Shown here: in pieces, positions 1 to 11,138 of the stretch | How the letters are laid out: the number at the start of each line of letters is the position of its first letter | How positions within the stretch are numbered: the first letter of the stretch is position 1 | Source of the DNA: Pyrenophora tritici-repentis | Lineage: Eukaryota; Ascomycota; Dothideomycetes; Pleosporales; Pleosporaceae | Assembly (NCBI RefSeq): GCF_003171515.1 | Contig: NC_089399.1 | Span: forward strand, 1,116,001 to 1,180,000 | Direction of reading: 5' to 3' | Length of the DNA: 64,000 nucleotides | Notes under the pieces: model-generated | The model's database searches: none | Seen by the model: the letters and a program-made list of their open reading frames with translations, nothing else | What the model was told of the DNA's origin: nothing | Translations under genes and position numbers: made by a program

Positions 1-847
1 GAAGCGCAATGAGTCTGAGATGCTGTGAACGATTTTGGAGTATTTCGCCTGCAGCTCTTCGTCCCGGACATGGCCCAGCTCCCAGTCCAACGGGTTATGC
101 AGATCAGCAATACCGCTCGCAAGCTGTCCACGGATATAGTTCAACGTGGTAGCAGAGTGGAAATAGGCGCTGACTAGTCTCTCGGGATCTACTCTCCTGG
201 AATCAGGGTCATATCCGTTTAGGATATCACCTCGGAAGCTAGGAACCTCTTTGCCGTTCAACATCTCCGTGGGGCTGGATCTGGGCTTTGCATACTGTCC
301 CGCTATACGGCCAATGCGGATGACAGGCTTGTTGGAGCCCCAAATGAGAACCAAACTCATCTGCAGAAGAAGCTTAATCTTCGCGTCGATGGGATTATCA
401 GCGCAGTAAGAGAACAACTCGGCACAGTCACCGCCCTGGAGGAGGAATGATTTGCCAAGAGCAGCTTCGCGAAGGCTGGCCTTGAGTCTTGAAATCTCAG
501 TCGGCGTAACGATAGGCGGCAAACCAGAGAGTTTTGCGAGGGCGGCAGACACGGCTGCTTGGTCTTCATATGTGACGACTTGCTTGATGGGCTTTGATCT
601 CCATGCTGTGACAAGGTCAGCGCAAGAATTGTAGTGTCTACCTTGCATTCTTACATTCTGGTGACCATCCTTGACTTTGGCTATCGGCTGTGGTCACTTG
701 CTTGGGTCTTTCAGGTATCTGTGTTGAGTCCGCATTCGGTGTTGACGATGATGCCTGATGTTCTGGCTGTCCACCTTGCTGACCACCTGACGCTGCCATG
801 AACTTGCTCACGTAGTCGGTCAATTTCGCATGCCCTTCGTTGTCCAT
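1..847 (-). CDS. Type II DAHP synthase, 3' part cut off by window edge
   Basis: First enzyme of the shikimate pathway: condenses phosphoenolpyruvate and erythrose-4-phosphate to DAHP. Two exons are visible, 847-655 and 605-1, joined across a 49-bp intron (654-606, GTAAGA...ACAG). The first 266 codons are in the window. After a low-complexity N-terminus of about 60 residues come the class II landmarks: the SWRSKPIKQVV start, the LLQGGDCAE motif, PVIRIGRIAGQYAKPRS and SATTLNYIRGQLASG. These belong to the plant/microbial class II family, known in Neurospora, not the ARO3/ARO4 class I family. The start at 847 is the first ATG of the open frame. The Gln/Ser-rich extension before the core is longer than I expect for the family, so the start is less certain than the identity. 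It faces the HYPK-like gene across a 539-bp divergent promoter. Confidence 0.9.
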
Positions 848-1386
848 GGTGTATGAGATACGGGTCAGGAATCCGAACGCTGCAAGAAGGTTTAGCTGGG
901 ACTATGAGTCAACTCGAAACGTTAATATGGAATCACGGTAAGCACTCCTGCTGCAAACCGACGTGAATAAAGGACGTAAGCACATGATGACTCAACCACA
1001 CAAAAAACTGCAGTAAAAGCGGACTTGCGCCTACAAGATGGACAATGACGTAATGGGGCAAACTCACCTCGGGAGGTAGTGAGTAGCAGTGTGAAGGCCA
1101 GAAAGCTGCAAGTGTTGCAGCTTCGGAGCGAGAAGTTATGAGCTGTGCGTATTTACGTATAGGAATGCTAAATGCCGCAAGTGAAATAGTGCATCTAATT
1201 GTAGAAAACGCAGCCAATAGCGGTCGCTCTTTTTTCCAATTGGTCACCTTTTCTACAGCTTCCTAGTCGAGCTCTACCAACCCCACAGTCCTCAGCTCTC
1301 AATTGTCGCAACACACTTCTTGTTCCCAATACATCTCCCATTGTCCCAGAAAAATCTGAACCTGCTGCACGCATTCCGACTTCAAA
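848..1386. promoter_or_regulatory. Divergent promoter region, DAHP synthase / HYPK-like gene
   Basis: Non-coding 539 bp between two divergent start codons. The long antisense frames over its right end (1195-1647) mirror the HYPK-like exon and were not accepted as genes. I see no strong TATA box or repeat. Confidence 0.5.
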
Positions 1387-1800
1387 ATGGCAGAGCCCCA
1401 ACCCTCGACTGTCAAAGAAGGCGCCGCCGACCCGCATGCCCCCACCGGCACAGCCGAAGACCGCAAAGCCGCCGCCGCCCTCTCCACGCTCGATGCGCAA
1501 GAAGGTGCTGACAATGGGGAGAAAAAGGAGGTAGACGGCAAAGCTCTGGATAAAGCGATGAAAGGTCTGAGTGTCAAGGAGAACAAGCAAGGCGACAAGA
1601 AGAGCGTCAAGATCGACGCTTCTGACGTAACACTTTTGGTACGTCAAGTCGGGAGCGGAGCATCAATGGGGCAGTGAGCTAATGAATCAATAAAGATGAA
1701 TGAACTCGAGGTTTCCAAACCGAAAGCGACTGAACTGCTTCGCGCGCACGATGGCAATGCGGTAAAGGCCATGACCGCCTTTGTCATGACGGCGCCTTGA
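1387..1800 (+). CDS. HYPK-like UBA protein, NatA-associated chaperone
   Basis: Small acidic/basic protein of 118 aa. Exons are 1387-1638 and 1696-1800; the 57-bp intron starts GTACGT and ends AAAG. Without splicing the frame ends soon after residue 84; splicing restores the conserved end MNELEVSKPKATELLRAHDG. That end is the C-terminal UBA-like domain of Huntingtin-interacting protein K and relates to the UBA of NAC-alpha. In characterised eukaryotes HYPK binds the ribosome-associated NatA N-acetyltransferase (Naa10/Naa15) and modulates its activity. The N-terminal 50 residues are Ala/Pro/Glu-rich and probably disordered; a Lys-rich stretch precedes the UBA. Identity rests on the UBA fold, length and domain order. 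A stray UBA protein is the main alternative. The window also encodes the NatB subunit Naa20, which is not physically close. Confidence 0.8.
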
Positions 1801-2216
1801 GAGTGTACGCATATGGGCTATAAATACCTAGGCCGAAAAGAAGATGCTGGCAGGCACGCCAAGACGTATACGTATGCGAACCGCCGCCGCATCTGTGGAG
1901 CTCAATTGCTGTACCACTGAGATACACACCGGCTGCAGGAAACGACAGAAAGTACTGCACATACGCGGTACAGATATACATACAAGGAGAAGAGCTCAAT
2001 TTGTATAACTTCAATTCATGGGCCTCAGAAGATTCGTACGAGCTAATAGATATACGTCCATGCCCTATATCCGTCTTCGCTACAAGCAATACAAAGATGG
2101 GGTATCAATATCAATGACATGTATGCAATCCTGCATAGCCAAAAGAAAATCATGTTTTGGTAACTCTCCTCTACGTCCTCAATGGCCGTCTACTTACCTT
2201 GGTCACTAGCATAGAG
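1801..2216. other. Convergent intergenic region
   Basis: The 416 bp between the ends of the HYPK-like gene and kmt6 should hold both 3' UTRs. Short open frames here (for example 1784-2089 minus and 2018-2209 plus) lack family features. Nothing else seen. Confidence 0.5.
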
Positions 2217-5200
2217 TTATTCCTCGTCGTCGCTGTTAGCAACAATGGGTCGCTTCCTCTTTTTCTTGCCAGCAGCTGGTCGAGCTTTGCCCTTCTTTTT
2301 CTTCACTGCCACCACGGGGGTTATGTTGGACACTCTGTTACGCGTTCGACCAGACCTGCGACCTGGTAGAGTATCCTCAACGTCCTCGGTGGCCGTGTCT
2401 TCAGCGTCTTCAGCATCAGAAGTAGTCAAGTTGACGTCTTCTTGCGAAGTCTGCAGAACGAATTCCTCGTCTTCCACGTCCGTATCGTGTATTTCCCTAG
2501 TCGCTTGACTGTTTTGTAAATCAAAGAGGGCGTTGTCTTCTCCATCTGCTTCTGATCCCATGTCGGCATCCGAGTCAATGTTATTTTTACCCTTGCCTCT
2601 GGGCTTGGTCACCTTCTTCCGACCAGGCTTGCCAGTGGCTGCTTTTCTTGCTTGGAGCGGCCCGGAACGAAGTCTGCTGGTAGGCTCTGTAGATTCTTCT
2701 CCCCGCCTCTTGGCTGCTTGCTTTGCTGCTTTTGCTGCCCTTGCTTTCGCCGTAGCTGCTAGGGTACGCGAACGGTCTTCGATAGACTGACTTAAGCTGG
2801 CAAGCGACTCTCTCTTTTTGGTCTTCGACTTCGTCTGCTTGACATTGTATGCCTTTCCACCTGGCTGTTTGAACTGTGCTGTCTTTTCTTTGGGATAGTT
2901 GTAGTTGAAATACAGTTCTGTGCCTGCTTTTATGTCTGTTATTGCGAAGAGCGCAATTCGAAAGACCGTGTTGCACAGCATGTTTTTGGGAAAACAGTTG
3001 GTGTATTTGTCATCAGCGTTGTTGATGAAGCGTAATTTGTTTCCCATGTATGTGGCATCGACTTCTTGTTCTGCATGGTGGTATTAGTGATTTTGTCCGC
3101 AAATTTCATAGAGAAAACTTACTTGAGTTCAACCTGAATAAGTACATGGTCTTTTGGTAGTCATATATCGTCACTCGACGATCACCTTCATTGACTGAAA
3201 TAGCCTCACCGGTGTACTCACCAATGTACTCGCCGCTCTTGATGTCCTCACCCATGTACAGTCCAAAGCCATGGACTTCCGAGTGGCCCAGCAACGTCTT
3301 TCGAGGGACGCCTCGTTGAATGGCAACGTTACCACAGCTCTTCTTCGCTAGATCCTCGTCATAGCGATTGACGGGGTCAAGGACTTCAGTTGCTCCACAC
3401 GATCCGCACAAATCGGCGTCGCACTCTCGGTTGAATTTGATGCAGAGGCAGGCACTAGACACACAGGCACGTTTCACAGGACCTCTTGAGCAAGTGCAAC
3501 CTGGAAAGCGCTTGTTGCATAACTGAGAGCACTTGCATGTCTTCTCGCAGTTGATGCCTTCTCTATAGCACCGGCATTTTGCACTCTCACAACTGCCATC
3601 GTGATTGCATGGAAAGAAGGGCTTTCTTTTCTCCCAGTGCGAGGTGATCTCCTGCTGTAACCACCAGTTGCTATTGAACTTTCCCAAAGGTGGCTTCGCG
3701 CCTTTACAAGCAATCATCTCCGATTCGGGGCAGACGGTGAACGCGTCCGGATTTACGGGTAGCTTGTAGTTAATCACCTTCTCGATATCTGAGTCATCGT
3801 GGAAGTGTGCTGGTAAAGGAGCCCCGTCATCTTCTTGCTCATCCTCAACCACGTCGTCTTCGTGTAGCTGTGATCGGCGACGTGATGACTTGTCAACCGA
3901 ACTCCGACGACTGGCTTCATCGGTAACAGGTGTGAGGCGCTCCTCATCGGAATCTGTCTTCCACGAGTCCTCAGGCACTTCCCTCAACTCTCCATGAAGG
4001 AGACAATTATGCCTAGTAACGTTAGTATCTTGTCACAAAACCTTCTCCTACACTTACTGGTAACAAACTCTACACATAGCGTGCCTATATGTAAATGTCT
4101 CGGCAGTCTGTTCCTTCGCCGTCTTTTTGTTGATATACTGCTGCATGACTTCAGATCGCTGAGCCAGGTACCAGATGCTGAAATCGCATTCTTGGCGGAC
4201 GGTTGCGCAGGCAATTGCCGCGATCCTTAGAGCTTTGGCCGTTGGCTCTCCGAGCTGCAACAAAAACTTTCGCCATTTCCTGTCGCTTCGATTGAACAGT
4301 ATCGCCTTCTTCGGCTGCCCATCGCGCTCGAATTCCTCGATATGATAACCTGACCTCTCGGACAAGCTAGCCCTGAAAGATGCGCTTGCTGGCAAGGTGT
4401 TGTTGATTCGTACAATGGCTTGTTCCGGCGCCAATAACCAATACAAAATTTCATTCCAAGATACACCCATCTCGTTCAAAAATGCCTCAATAGTGTCTTT
4501 ATAGAACCGGCATTGCTCTTTTCTGAGGTCAAGAGGCCCATTCTCATCATGCGTCAGTTCGTATATATAAGGCAGCGTGCTCAACAATGTCTCTCGACAG
4601 GTATAGTCTTCATCTTGGAAATAAGGTGTTGCAAGCAATTTTGACTCATTGTCGGCTAAGATGTTGTTCTCCAAGCTGACATACTCCTTGAAAGGGGGAA
4701 TCGTGACCGCGTCAGACCTGTATTTCGTCGTCGGTGCGGCCAGGACGCTCTTGATTACGATATCCTTGGGTTTGGCCTTGACGTAGATCTCTTGGCTCAT
4801 ATCGGGAAGACGTTTGGTGTTGATGCCTTTGAATGGGAGCTGTATCGTGCGCATGTCTGCGAAGGGTGAAAGTTGTTGTTCATATCTTTCGGGCAAACTC
4901 GAGTGAACCAGACGCTTCTGCTTACGGCTTCGTGCACGTAATTCTTGCTCTTGATAGGTCCTTTGGCGCATCATCCGAGACCACGTCAAATACGCATGCG
5001 TTTCGTGTCGTCCCCCGATGTGACGCTTTAGACATGCGTCTATCGCTGAACGCGTAGCTTCTAATTCGTCTTCTGCAAAGTTTGCGACTGCTAACTTGGT
5101 CTGGCCGTCGGTTTGATCATCGGTCACACCATCATCAGCAGATTTTGTGTTGTCAGGCAGCAAATTGTCGGGGGGCACATCGACAGGTGGCTCGTTTGAA

Positions 5201-6576
5201 CGCTTAGTAGACGTGTCTGACGGAGGATGGCTGGTGTGGTTGACACCATCTGATCTAAGCTCTTCTTGGAGAATCTCTGGCGGCTGTTCCGGCGCGGAAC
5301 CGCGGCTTTCCTCTCTTTCTATCAGACTAAATTCGACATTGGTAATGTTGTTGCTGCTGCAGCACACCAACGGGTCTCTACTTTGGCTGGGGCTCCGTTG
5401 TCGCAGAGGCGCCTGAGCATGGTCATCGTGCACATGCGCCAAAAAGGGGTCATTGGTTAAATTTTCATTTGGCGAACTGTCTGGAAGACGTGAGCTTGTC
5501 ACTCCCATATTACTTCGCTGCGCCGACGACGTCCGCTTCACCGACTTGATTACCTTCCTTTTGGTTGGGGTTAATTCAGATCCCGCAGCCTGCGAATCAC
5601 AAGCATTCGTAGGCTCAGAAGCTTCCGCGTCGATGTTGTTCACTACGAGGGCGCCACCGCGCTCAGGACTTGTGTTTACGCGACTGGGTGTGGCCCGTTC
5701 GCGGTTGTTGTCGGGAGAACCGCCGATTGGTGACAGGGAGTCAAATGCAACATTGTTCAAAGTTGGCTTACCGGGCTCAGTAACCGCAGCAGGAGGTGCG
5801 TTTTCATCGGGTTGACCAGGCGCAATCTTTTGTGCGGTTTCTATCGTCTGGATAGGCTCACTAGGCATATGTAGGATGGGGGGCGGCACAACTGGTAGGG
5901 TCGATTCCGAGTCGCGGACAGATGCAGCAGAGGATGTTTCGTCGCGCGGCATCATATGCGTCGCGGCAACCACTTCTGTTCTCACTGGTGATGCTTGAGC
6001 GATTTTGGCAGCCTCTGGTTTCTGTGCGGGTGTTTCCGATGCGCTCGGGGTTGGCTGTCGTGGAGCGGGAAGCGGCGCAGTGGTCTGAATACCAGGTAGA
6101 GGTAACCCGATGTTGGCAGATACAGCCTGTGTCGAGCTCTCCGGAGGATCCAGGTTGGAGGGAATTCCGGGGTCTCCTGGCAGAATCTTTACCTCAGGCA
6201 GTTCGGACTGGACATCTTCAACGACTGCAGGCTGTTGTGGCACCTCCGGTTCGTCCTCATCTGTCAGCTCAATGACATAGGTAGCTTTCGGAGACGGCGA
6301 CCTCTCCCGTCCTCTTCCTCTAGGAGTTCCAGTGTTTCGACTACTGGAGGCATGCGTCGACGCCCGGTTCAGCGCGAGCAGGACCATTTGTCGTCTTCTT
6401 TCTTTCTGCGCAGCAGCCTGTTCCCATTCTGTCTGACGCTCTTGAACTTCAATACCATCCTGATCAATTCTTGGGCGCTCCTGCCGCCTAACAGTGGGTA
6501 GACGGAAAGTTTCGGGTTGAGGCTCATCGTCGTCATCTAGGCTTATTGGCGTGAGAATTGAGTCCCCGCGTGCCAT
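2217..6576 (-). CDS. kmt6: KMT6/EZH2-type histone H3K27 methyltransferase (PRC2 catalytic subunit)
   Basis: Catalytic subunit of Polycomb repressive complex 2; trimethylates H3 Lys27 in facultative heterochromatin. Exons are 6576-4058, 4012-3123 and 3070-2217 (introns of 45 and 52 bp), giving 1,420 aa. Residues 1 to about 550 are low-complexity and Ser/Pro/Glu-rich. The middle carries an EZH2-like segment ending CRVCYQHNCLLHGE, continuous across intron 1. A Cys-rich CXC (pre-SET) domain follows at about 975-1045, with spaced Cys such as CRCYREGINCEKTCKCSQLC. The SET domain lies at about 1070-1195, with HGFGLYMGEDIKSGEYIGEY, GNKLRFINNADD and ELYFNYNYP. The CXC-SET order distinguishes E(z) from other SET proteins. 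After SET, an unusual tail of about 225 residues alternates Lys/Arg-rich and acidic blocks and ends KKKRKRPIVANSDDEE; animal EZH2 stops just after SET. Nuclear. Confidence 0.95.
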
Positions 6577-7284
6577 TGTAGCGCGTGAGGGTGCAGTAAT
6601 CTGGACAGCGATGACCGAATTCCTCTACGTCTAGCGGGGAAGTGGATGGTGAGACGAGGTAGAAGTGGTGAGTTGCATGATCTTGCAAATAATCCTTCGG
6701 TGTGTGTGTGTGTGAAGCGCTGGTGAAAGTAAGCTTGAGCGATTGTGAGGTCTGCCAGGTGACCCAGTCACGCTAAATCGCGGGGAATCGCGTTGGCACG
6801 TGGTCTGCACTACCTACCCCCTGTCTCTGTTATGATTGCAGTAACCAGGCAAGTAAAGCCAGATGTGATATTAGAAGCTGCGCACGAGAAGCGGTGGTAG
6901 TGGTAGGGGTAGGTTATAATAGTAATGTTGATTATGTATTCTACTAGCGAGGTACTACTTCCCTCAAGTGTTGTTAGCCACCCAACTCCCACGTGAACAA
7001 TATCGTCGGCATCATCTGGAAATTACACAATAGCTCATTCTGTCCGCCAACCATCAAATCTGAAGTAGTCCTCTGACCCTTCTCCAAAGAGAGGCACAAA
7101 CACGCGCCCAGAATTTTGCAGGGCGGTGTAATTATGTCCCCAAACCAAGCACCTAGAAGCTACAGTGACGAACAAGGAAGAAACGCCGCGCCAAACAAAA
7201 TTACGATGTTCAATTCCAGCGAGCGGCCCATCATGCTTGCTGCAGTCACAAAGCAAAGTCATCATTTTACCAGATCCTTCGATT
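6577..7284. promoter_or_regulatory. kmt6 upstream region
   Basis: The 708 bp between the kmt6 start codon and the end of the AP180 gene. It holds a short GT microsatellite (6701-6715) and a perfect 5-bp palindrome GTGAC-CCA-GTCAC at 6759-6771, which could be a dimer binding site. No coding sequence supported. Confidence 0.45.
6701..6715. repeat. (GT)n microsatellite
   Basis: Seven and a half tandem GT units in the kmt6 upstream region. Confidence 0.9.
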
Positions 7285-9471
7285 CTATCCTAGGAAGTTC
7301 TGTTGCTGCTGTCCAGGCCGTGGAAAGACGCTCGTTGTAGGTACTTGATCTAGGCTCATGCCTCCCATTGTCCCTTGGTTGCTTGTATTCTGCCAACCCT
7401 GGCCAGTTTGCTGATTGACAAAGGCGCTTTGTCGGAAAGGGTTGGTACTACCCGTCGCGTGCACAGTAAGACCACCCTGCGGCGATGTTGCACTCTGTGG
7501 TGAAGGTTGACGTGCAAATGGGTTTGTGCCTGTAGGTGTGGGTTGCAATGGCTGTTGTTGCATTGGTGCGAAGGGGGATTCCTGGATGGGTGAGATTGAA
7601 AATGACGGTGAGTTGACAGGAGACTGCGACTGCTGAGAAAAACCAGTGTTCTGTTTTGCGAACGGGTTCGTGGAAGTGCGATTGATCGAGCTTGTACCGG
7701 TAGGGCTGGTGAGCATCTTGGTGTCGCCCATGCCAGTCGCATTGGGCAGCATAGACTGTCGGAACGGGTTCGTGGACGTCTGCTGCGGCTGCAGAGGCTC
7801 GGCGATTGTGGGGATCTGCATGTGCTGCTGCTGTTGTGAAAAGTCAGGCATACCATTTTGTGGTATTGACGGCATAGTGCCTTGCGAGTTGAATGGCTGC
7901 GGTGTGTAACCACCGAAGCCGGCACCAGTGAACTGTGCTTGTAGTTGTGGTGCCTGTGCTTGTTGCTGCATCTGGAACGGATTGGTGTTCTGCCCGTTTT
8001 GCATTGGGAAGGGCTGTGATTGCTGAGGGAAGCCCATGTTGGCTGTCTGTTGCGGCATCTGGAAGCCCTGTTGAAAGCCTGTCTGCTGTGGATACTGTTG
8101 TTGCATCATCGGCTGTGTGGCCATGGTTTGTTGATTGTCCTCGAGAGACTCAAACAGATCAATCAGCGGCGCACTCGCTGAGGGTTTGGCCGGAGCTGCA
8201 GGCGGCTGACTGCTAGCATTGTGGGAGGCTGCGGGCTTCGGATCTAGAGGTTTGCTAGCCCCGTTGGTGGTCTTGCCCCCATTCTTCTTTGCCTCCTTCT
8301 CGGCCATGTATTGCCGTCGGTTGATCTCGAAGTCTTTGTCGTTCAGATATTCCTCCAAGGACGCGGCCAGACTAGTTGGTGCGTGCTTGATCTTGGGGAT
8401 TTCCAATCTCGTAGAATGCTCGTGTGATCTCGCAAGACTGAGGTATTGGACGACGGCTTCAGTCTGTTTGACGAAGGTGCGATATACTGCAAGGGCACGC
8501 GTCGCATCAGGCCGTGATAGCTCGAAGTAGTGCTCTGTTTAATTAGTACATGGTACCCCAGGAATCGCAAATCGACTCACCGAGAATGTTGATGGTGCCT
8601 TCGTTCATAACATGGAAGAGCACCAGGAGATCCATTGTCAGCAAGCGGAAAGCCGTCATTGTAATTTCGTTCTCCGGCTCATCGTCGAATGGCTGTATAC
8701 AGTCAGATGGGCCAATTTTGGTAGTTGGACATTGCTTGCTCCACGTACCTGGCACTTGAGCAACGCCCTAATCTGGTCCTGCACACTTTCCGCTTCCCGA
8801 AGGAGGCCCTTTTCTACACTTAGCCGCTTAAGCCGGCCCTCGCCGCCGCGGACATAGTCGACCTTTGTTGCGCCATATTCGATGGCTCGTCGGAGGAGGT
8901 ATTCGGAGTAGGTGCGGATATTGTGTCCTTGTGTTTGTACTATCGCGCCCAGTGTCAGCAACTGCCATGTGTCATGTCATGCCATGCCAGAAAAGAACCC
9001 CCCCATATGGCCGCTCCGCACAGAAGAGGCCTGGTCAGCGATTATCCGTACCATAGCCAGCACTGTGATCCGACCCGGCCCAGGGCAATATTCGCAGACG
9101 TACCCTCTGTAAAGTGGTTGATTGCCAACTTCCTGTGCGGGTTCTGCGCCAGGAACTTGAGTGTAACGTCGGGCTCGCCCTCCCTTATCATGAGGTGTAC
9201 GATGATCAGGCTCTTGTACACAATAGTCCATGTCGAATCGCGCAATCGGTTGGTGAGGGCGCGAAAGATCTCGGCGACGCCTGCCTCTCCGGCATGTGTC
9301 GCGACAAGGATATGTTCGACATACTTTGACTTGGGCGCTGCGAGCTACGGGGCCGGGTCAGCCTGTCTGCTGCTGGGAACAGCCGAACGGGGACGGGGAC
9401 GAGGAGGAGCGGCGCATAGCTACCTTGATCTTGGTGCCGCCCTTCACACTCTTCTCAAAGGAGCTGGCCAT
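7285..9471 (-). CDS. AP180/CALM-type clathrin assembly protein (ANTH domain)
   Basis: Endocytic adaptor that binds PIP2 through its ANTH domain and recruits clathrin and EH-domain proteins. Five exons (9471-9424, 9344-9104, 8939-8749, 8692-8581, 8534-7285) give 613 aa; all four junctions keep the ANTH sequence continuous. The N-terminus MASSFEKSVKGGTKIK followed by KYVEHILVATH is the family signature. The ANTH domain spans about 1-280 (TNRLRDSTWTIVYKSLIIVH, HNIRTYSEYL, PENEITMTAFRLL). The rest is Gln/Pro/Asn-rich and disordered, with a DLF motif (LIDLFESLED) and five NPF motifs in (N/S/G)TNPF(Q/R/A) contexts, which bind EH domains. This matches yeast Yap1801/1802 architecture. Plasma membrane and endocytic vesicles. 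It is divergent from nudC over 380 bp. Confidence 0.93.
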
Positions 9472-9851
9472 GGGTCACAGGGGATACTGTCGCGCCGACA
9501 GGTCGCTGCCCGATGGGCCCGCTGACGATGTTCTTGATGTTGGCCTGTTTACCGTGTCACAATGGCTCTACTGGGTTTAGGACAGCATGGCGGCGCGGTC
9601 AAAGGATAGGAGAGAGTGTGGTATCAATACAAACAGGTCGGGCTGTGTGTAGATCGCGACACCCGACGTGCATGTCCGTTATTAGAGCGGACCGGGATAG
9701 AGGAGTGAAGCAGGGCCGCACGGTGGAGCATGCTCATGTCCAGCGGGCGATGACGCCGTGCCCATGCACCAACGCCCAGGGTCCCAGAGCCGTTCGCATT
9801 TCCCCTCCACAAACACTGAAACTTTTCACAAACAAGGCCAAATTCTCCACC
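9472..9851. promoter_or_regulatory. Divergent promoter, AP180 / nudC
   Basis: GC-rich 380 bp between two start codons; must serve both genes. No clear TATA box. Open frames across it are not conserved-looking. Confidence 0.5.
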
Positions 9852-10485
9852 ATGTCCACCTCACCACCCCCCGAGGAGCGCGCAAAGGCCGACGCCGACG
9901 CCCGCGCAAAAGAACAGGCCGAGCAGGCCGCTCTGCCCTACAAGTGGGACCAGACAATCAAGGACCTCGACATCACCATTACCATCGATGCAAAGTACAA
10001 GGGCAAAGACTTGGACATCAAGATTAGTCGCAATGCCCTCAAGGCCGGCATCAAGGGCCAGGAGCCTTTTATCCATGTACGCCACAGCCCACTAGCATCA
10101 CTGGGGTAGTAACAGTCTAGGCTAACACCTTCTGCAGGGCGAGCTGCCCCACGCTATCCGTGTCGACGAGTCCACCTGGACACTGACTTCCACCGGCTCC
10201 CAGAAGGAAATCGCCATCCACCTCGACAAGGTCAACCAGATGGAGTGGTGGGCCCATGTAGTCACCACGGCGCCCAAGATCGACACCTCCAAGATACAGC
10301 CCGAGAACAGCAAGCTAGGCGACCTTGACGGAGAGACACGCGGCATGGTAGAGAAAATGATGTTCGATCAAAGGATGAAGGAACAGGGTAAGCCCACCAG
10401 CGACGAGCAGAAGAAGGCAGAAATTCTAGAAAAGTTCAAGAAGGAGCACCCTGAGATGGACTTTTCCAACGCCAAGTTGGGTTGA
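9852..10485 (+). CDS. nudC: NudC nuclear-migration protein, CS domain
   Basis: Small CS-domain (p23-like) protein needed in filamentous fungi for dynein/LIS1-dependent nuclear distribution, acting as an HSP90-linked chaperone. Exons 9852-10076 and 10138-10485 (61-bp intron, GTACGC...TGCAG, phase 0) give 190 aa, normal for fungal NUDC. A charged Ala/Glu N-terminus is followed by the CS domain at about 30-125: [36 protein letters not shown] and the signature [20 protein letters not shown], then [12 protein letters not shown]. The C-terminal helix ([20 protein letters not shown], then [17 protein letters not shown]) is the conserved NudC ending. Start chosen at the ATG in a CCACCATG context. Cytoplasmic. 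Confidence 0.96.
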
Positions 10486-11138
10486 TAAAGCATAGGATGT
10501 GGTTGAAATTATGCGAATATGAGTGAATGAAAAAGAAATGCTAATGACGGAACGCGACATCCACATACGTCAGGGTTCAAGTGAGGATGTAACGTCTACC
10601 CTCTAGCACTGGACATGGGCACTGCCAAATGCATATGACAGTGGTACATACATTATCTTAACAGTAAGTGAGTTCATCAAGATCTTGGATGCATAGAAAC
10701 ATCTGGTAATCGATTGGTGGTTTGTATTCGTGCGTCATCCATGTTGATTGCGACTTCAAGACAGCAATCTGGCAAGAGCTGTGAACATAAAATGGATACC
10801 TCCTGTCGAATCATGACAATGTTGGAAGCTATGACTTGCCGGACAGAGGAAGGAGCGACATGACCAATTCCAGCAGATTCCACGGCATCGTAGCTTCCTC
10901 ACTTATGCTGCCAAGCCACCAGCACAGGCTACAATGGTAAAAACAAAGCATGATGAACGCGGGAAGCAGCTTTGGCGATCATGAATCAGACTACCCTATT
11001 CACACACAAAATGAGGCTTTTCAGTTCATCGATGTACCTCACAGTGAAGCAAAAGAGCTCTAATTAGCTGAATAGGTGGATGAATCACCCGTAATTACAA
11101 CCATTTATTCCATGTATATTCGTGCAACTGCATTTGTA
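10486..11138. other. Convergent intergenic region
   Basis: The 653 bp between the nudC and Nvj2-like gene ends; contains their 3' UTRs. It is AT-richer than the flanking coding DNA, with no supported gene or repeat. Confidence 0.5.

Noticed and set aside
1195..1647. 150-codon minus-strand frame over the HYPK-like gene
   Set aside because: Antisense shadow of the HYPK-like exon, extended into its promoter.
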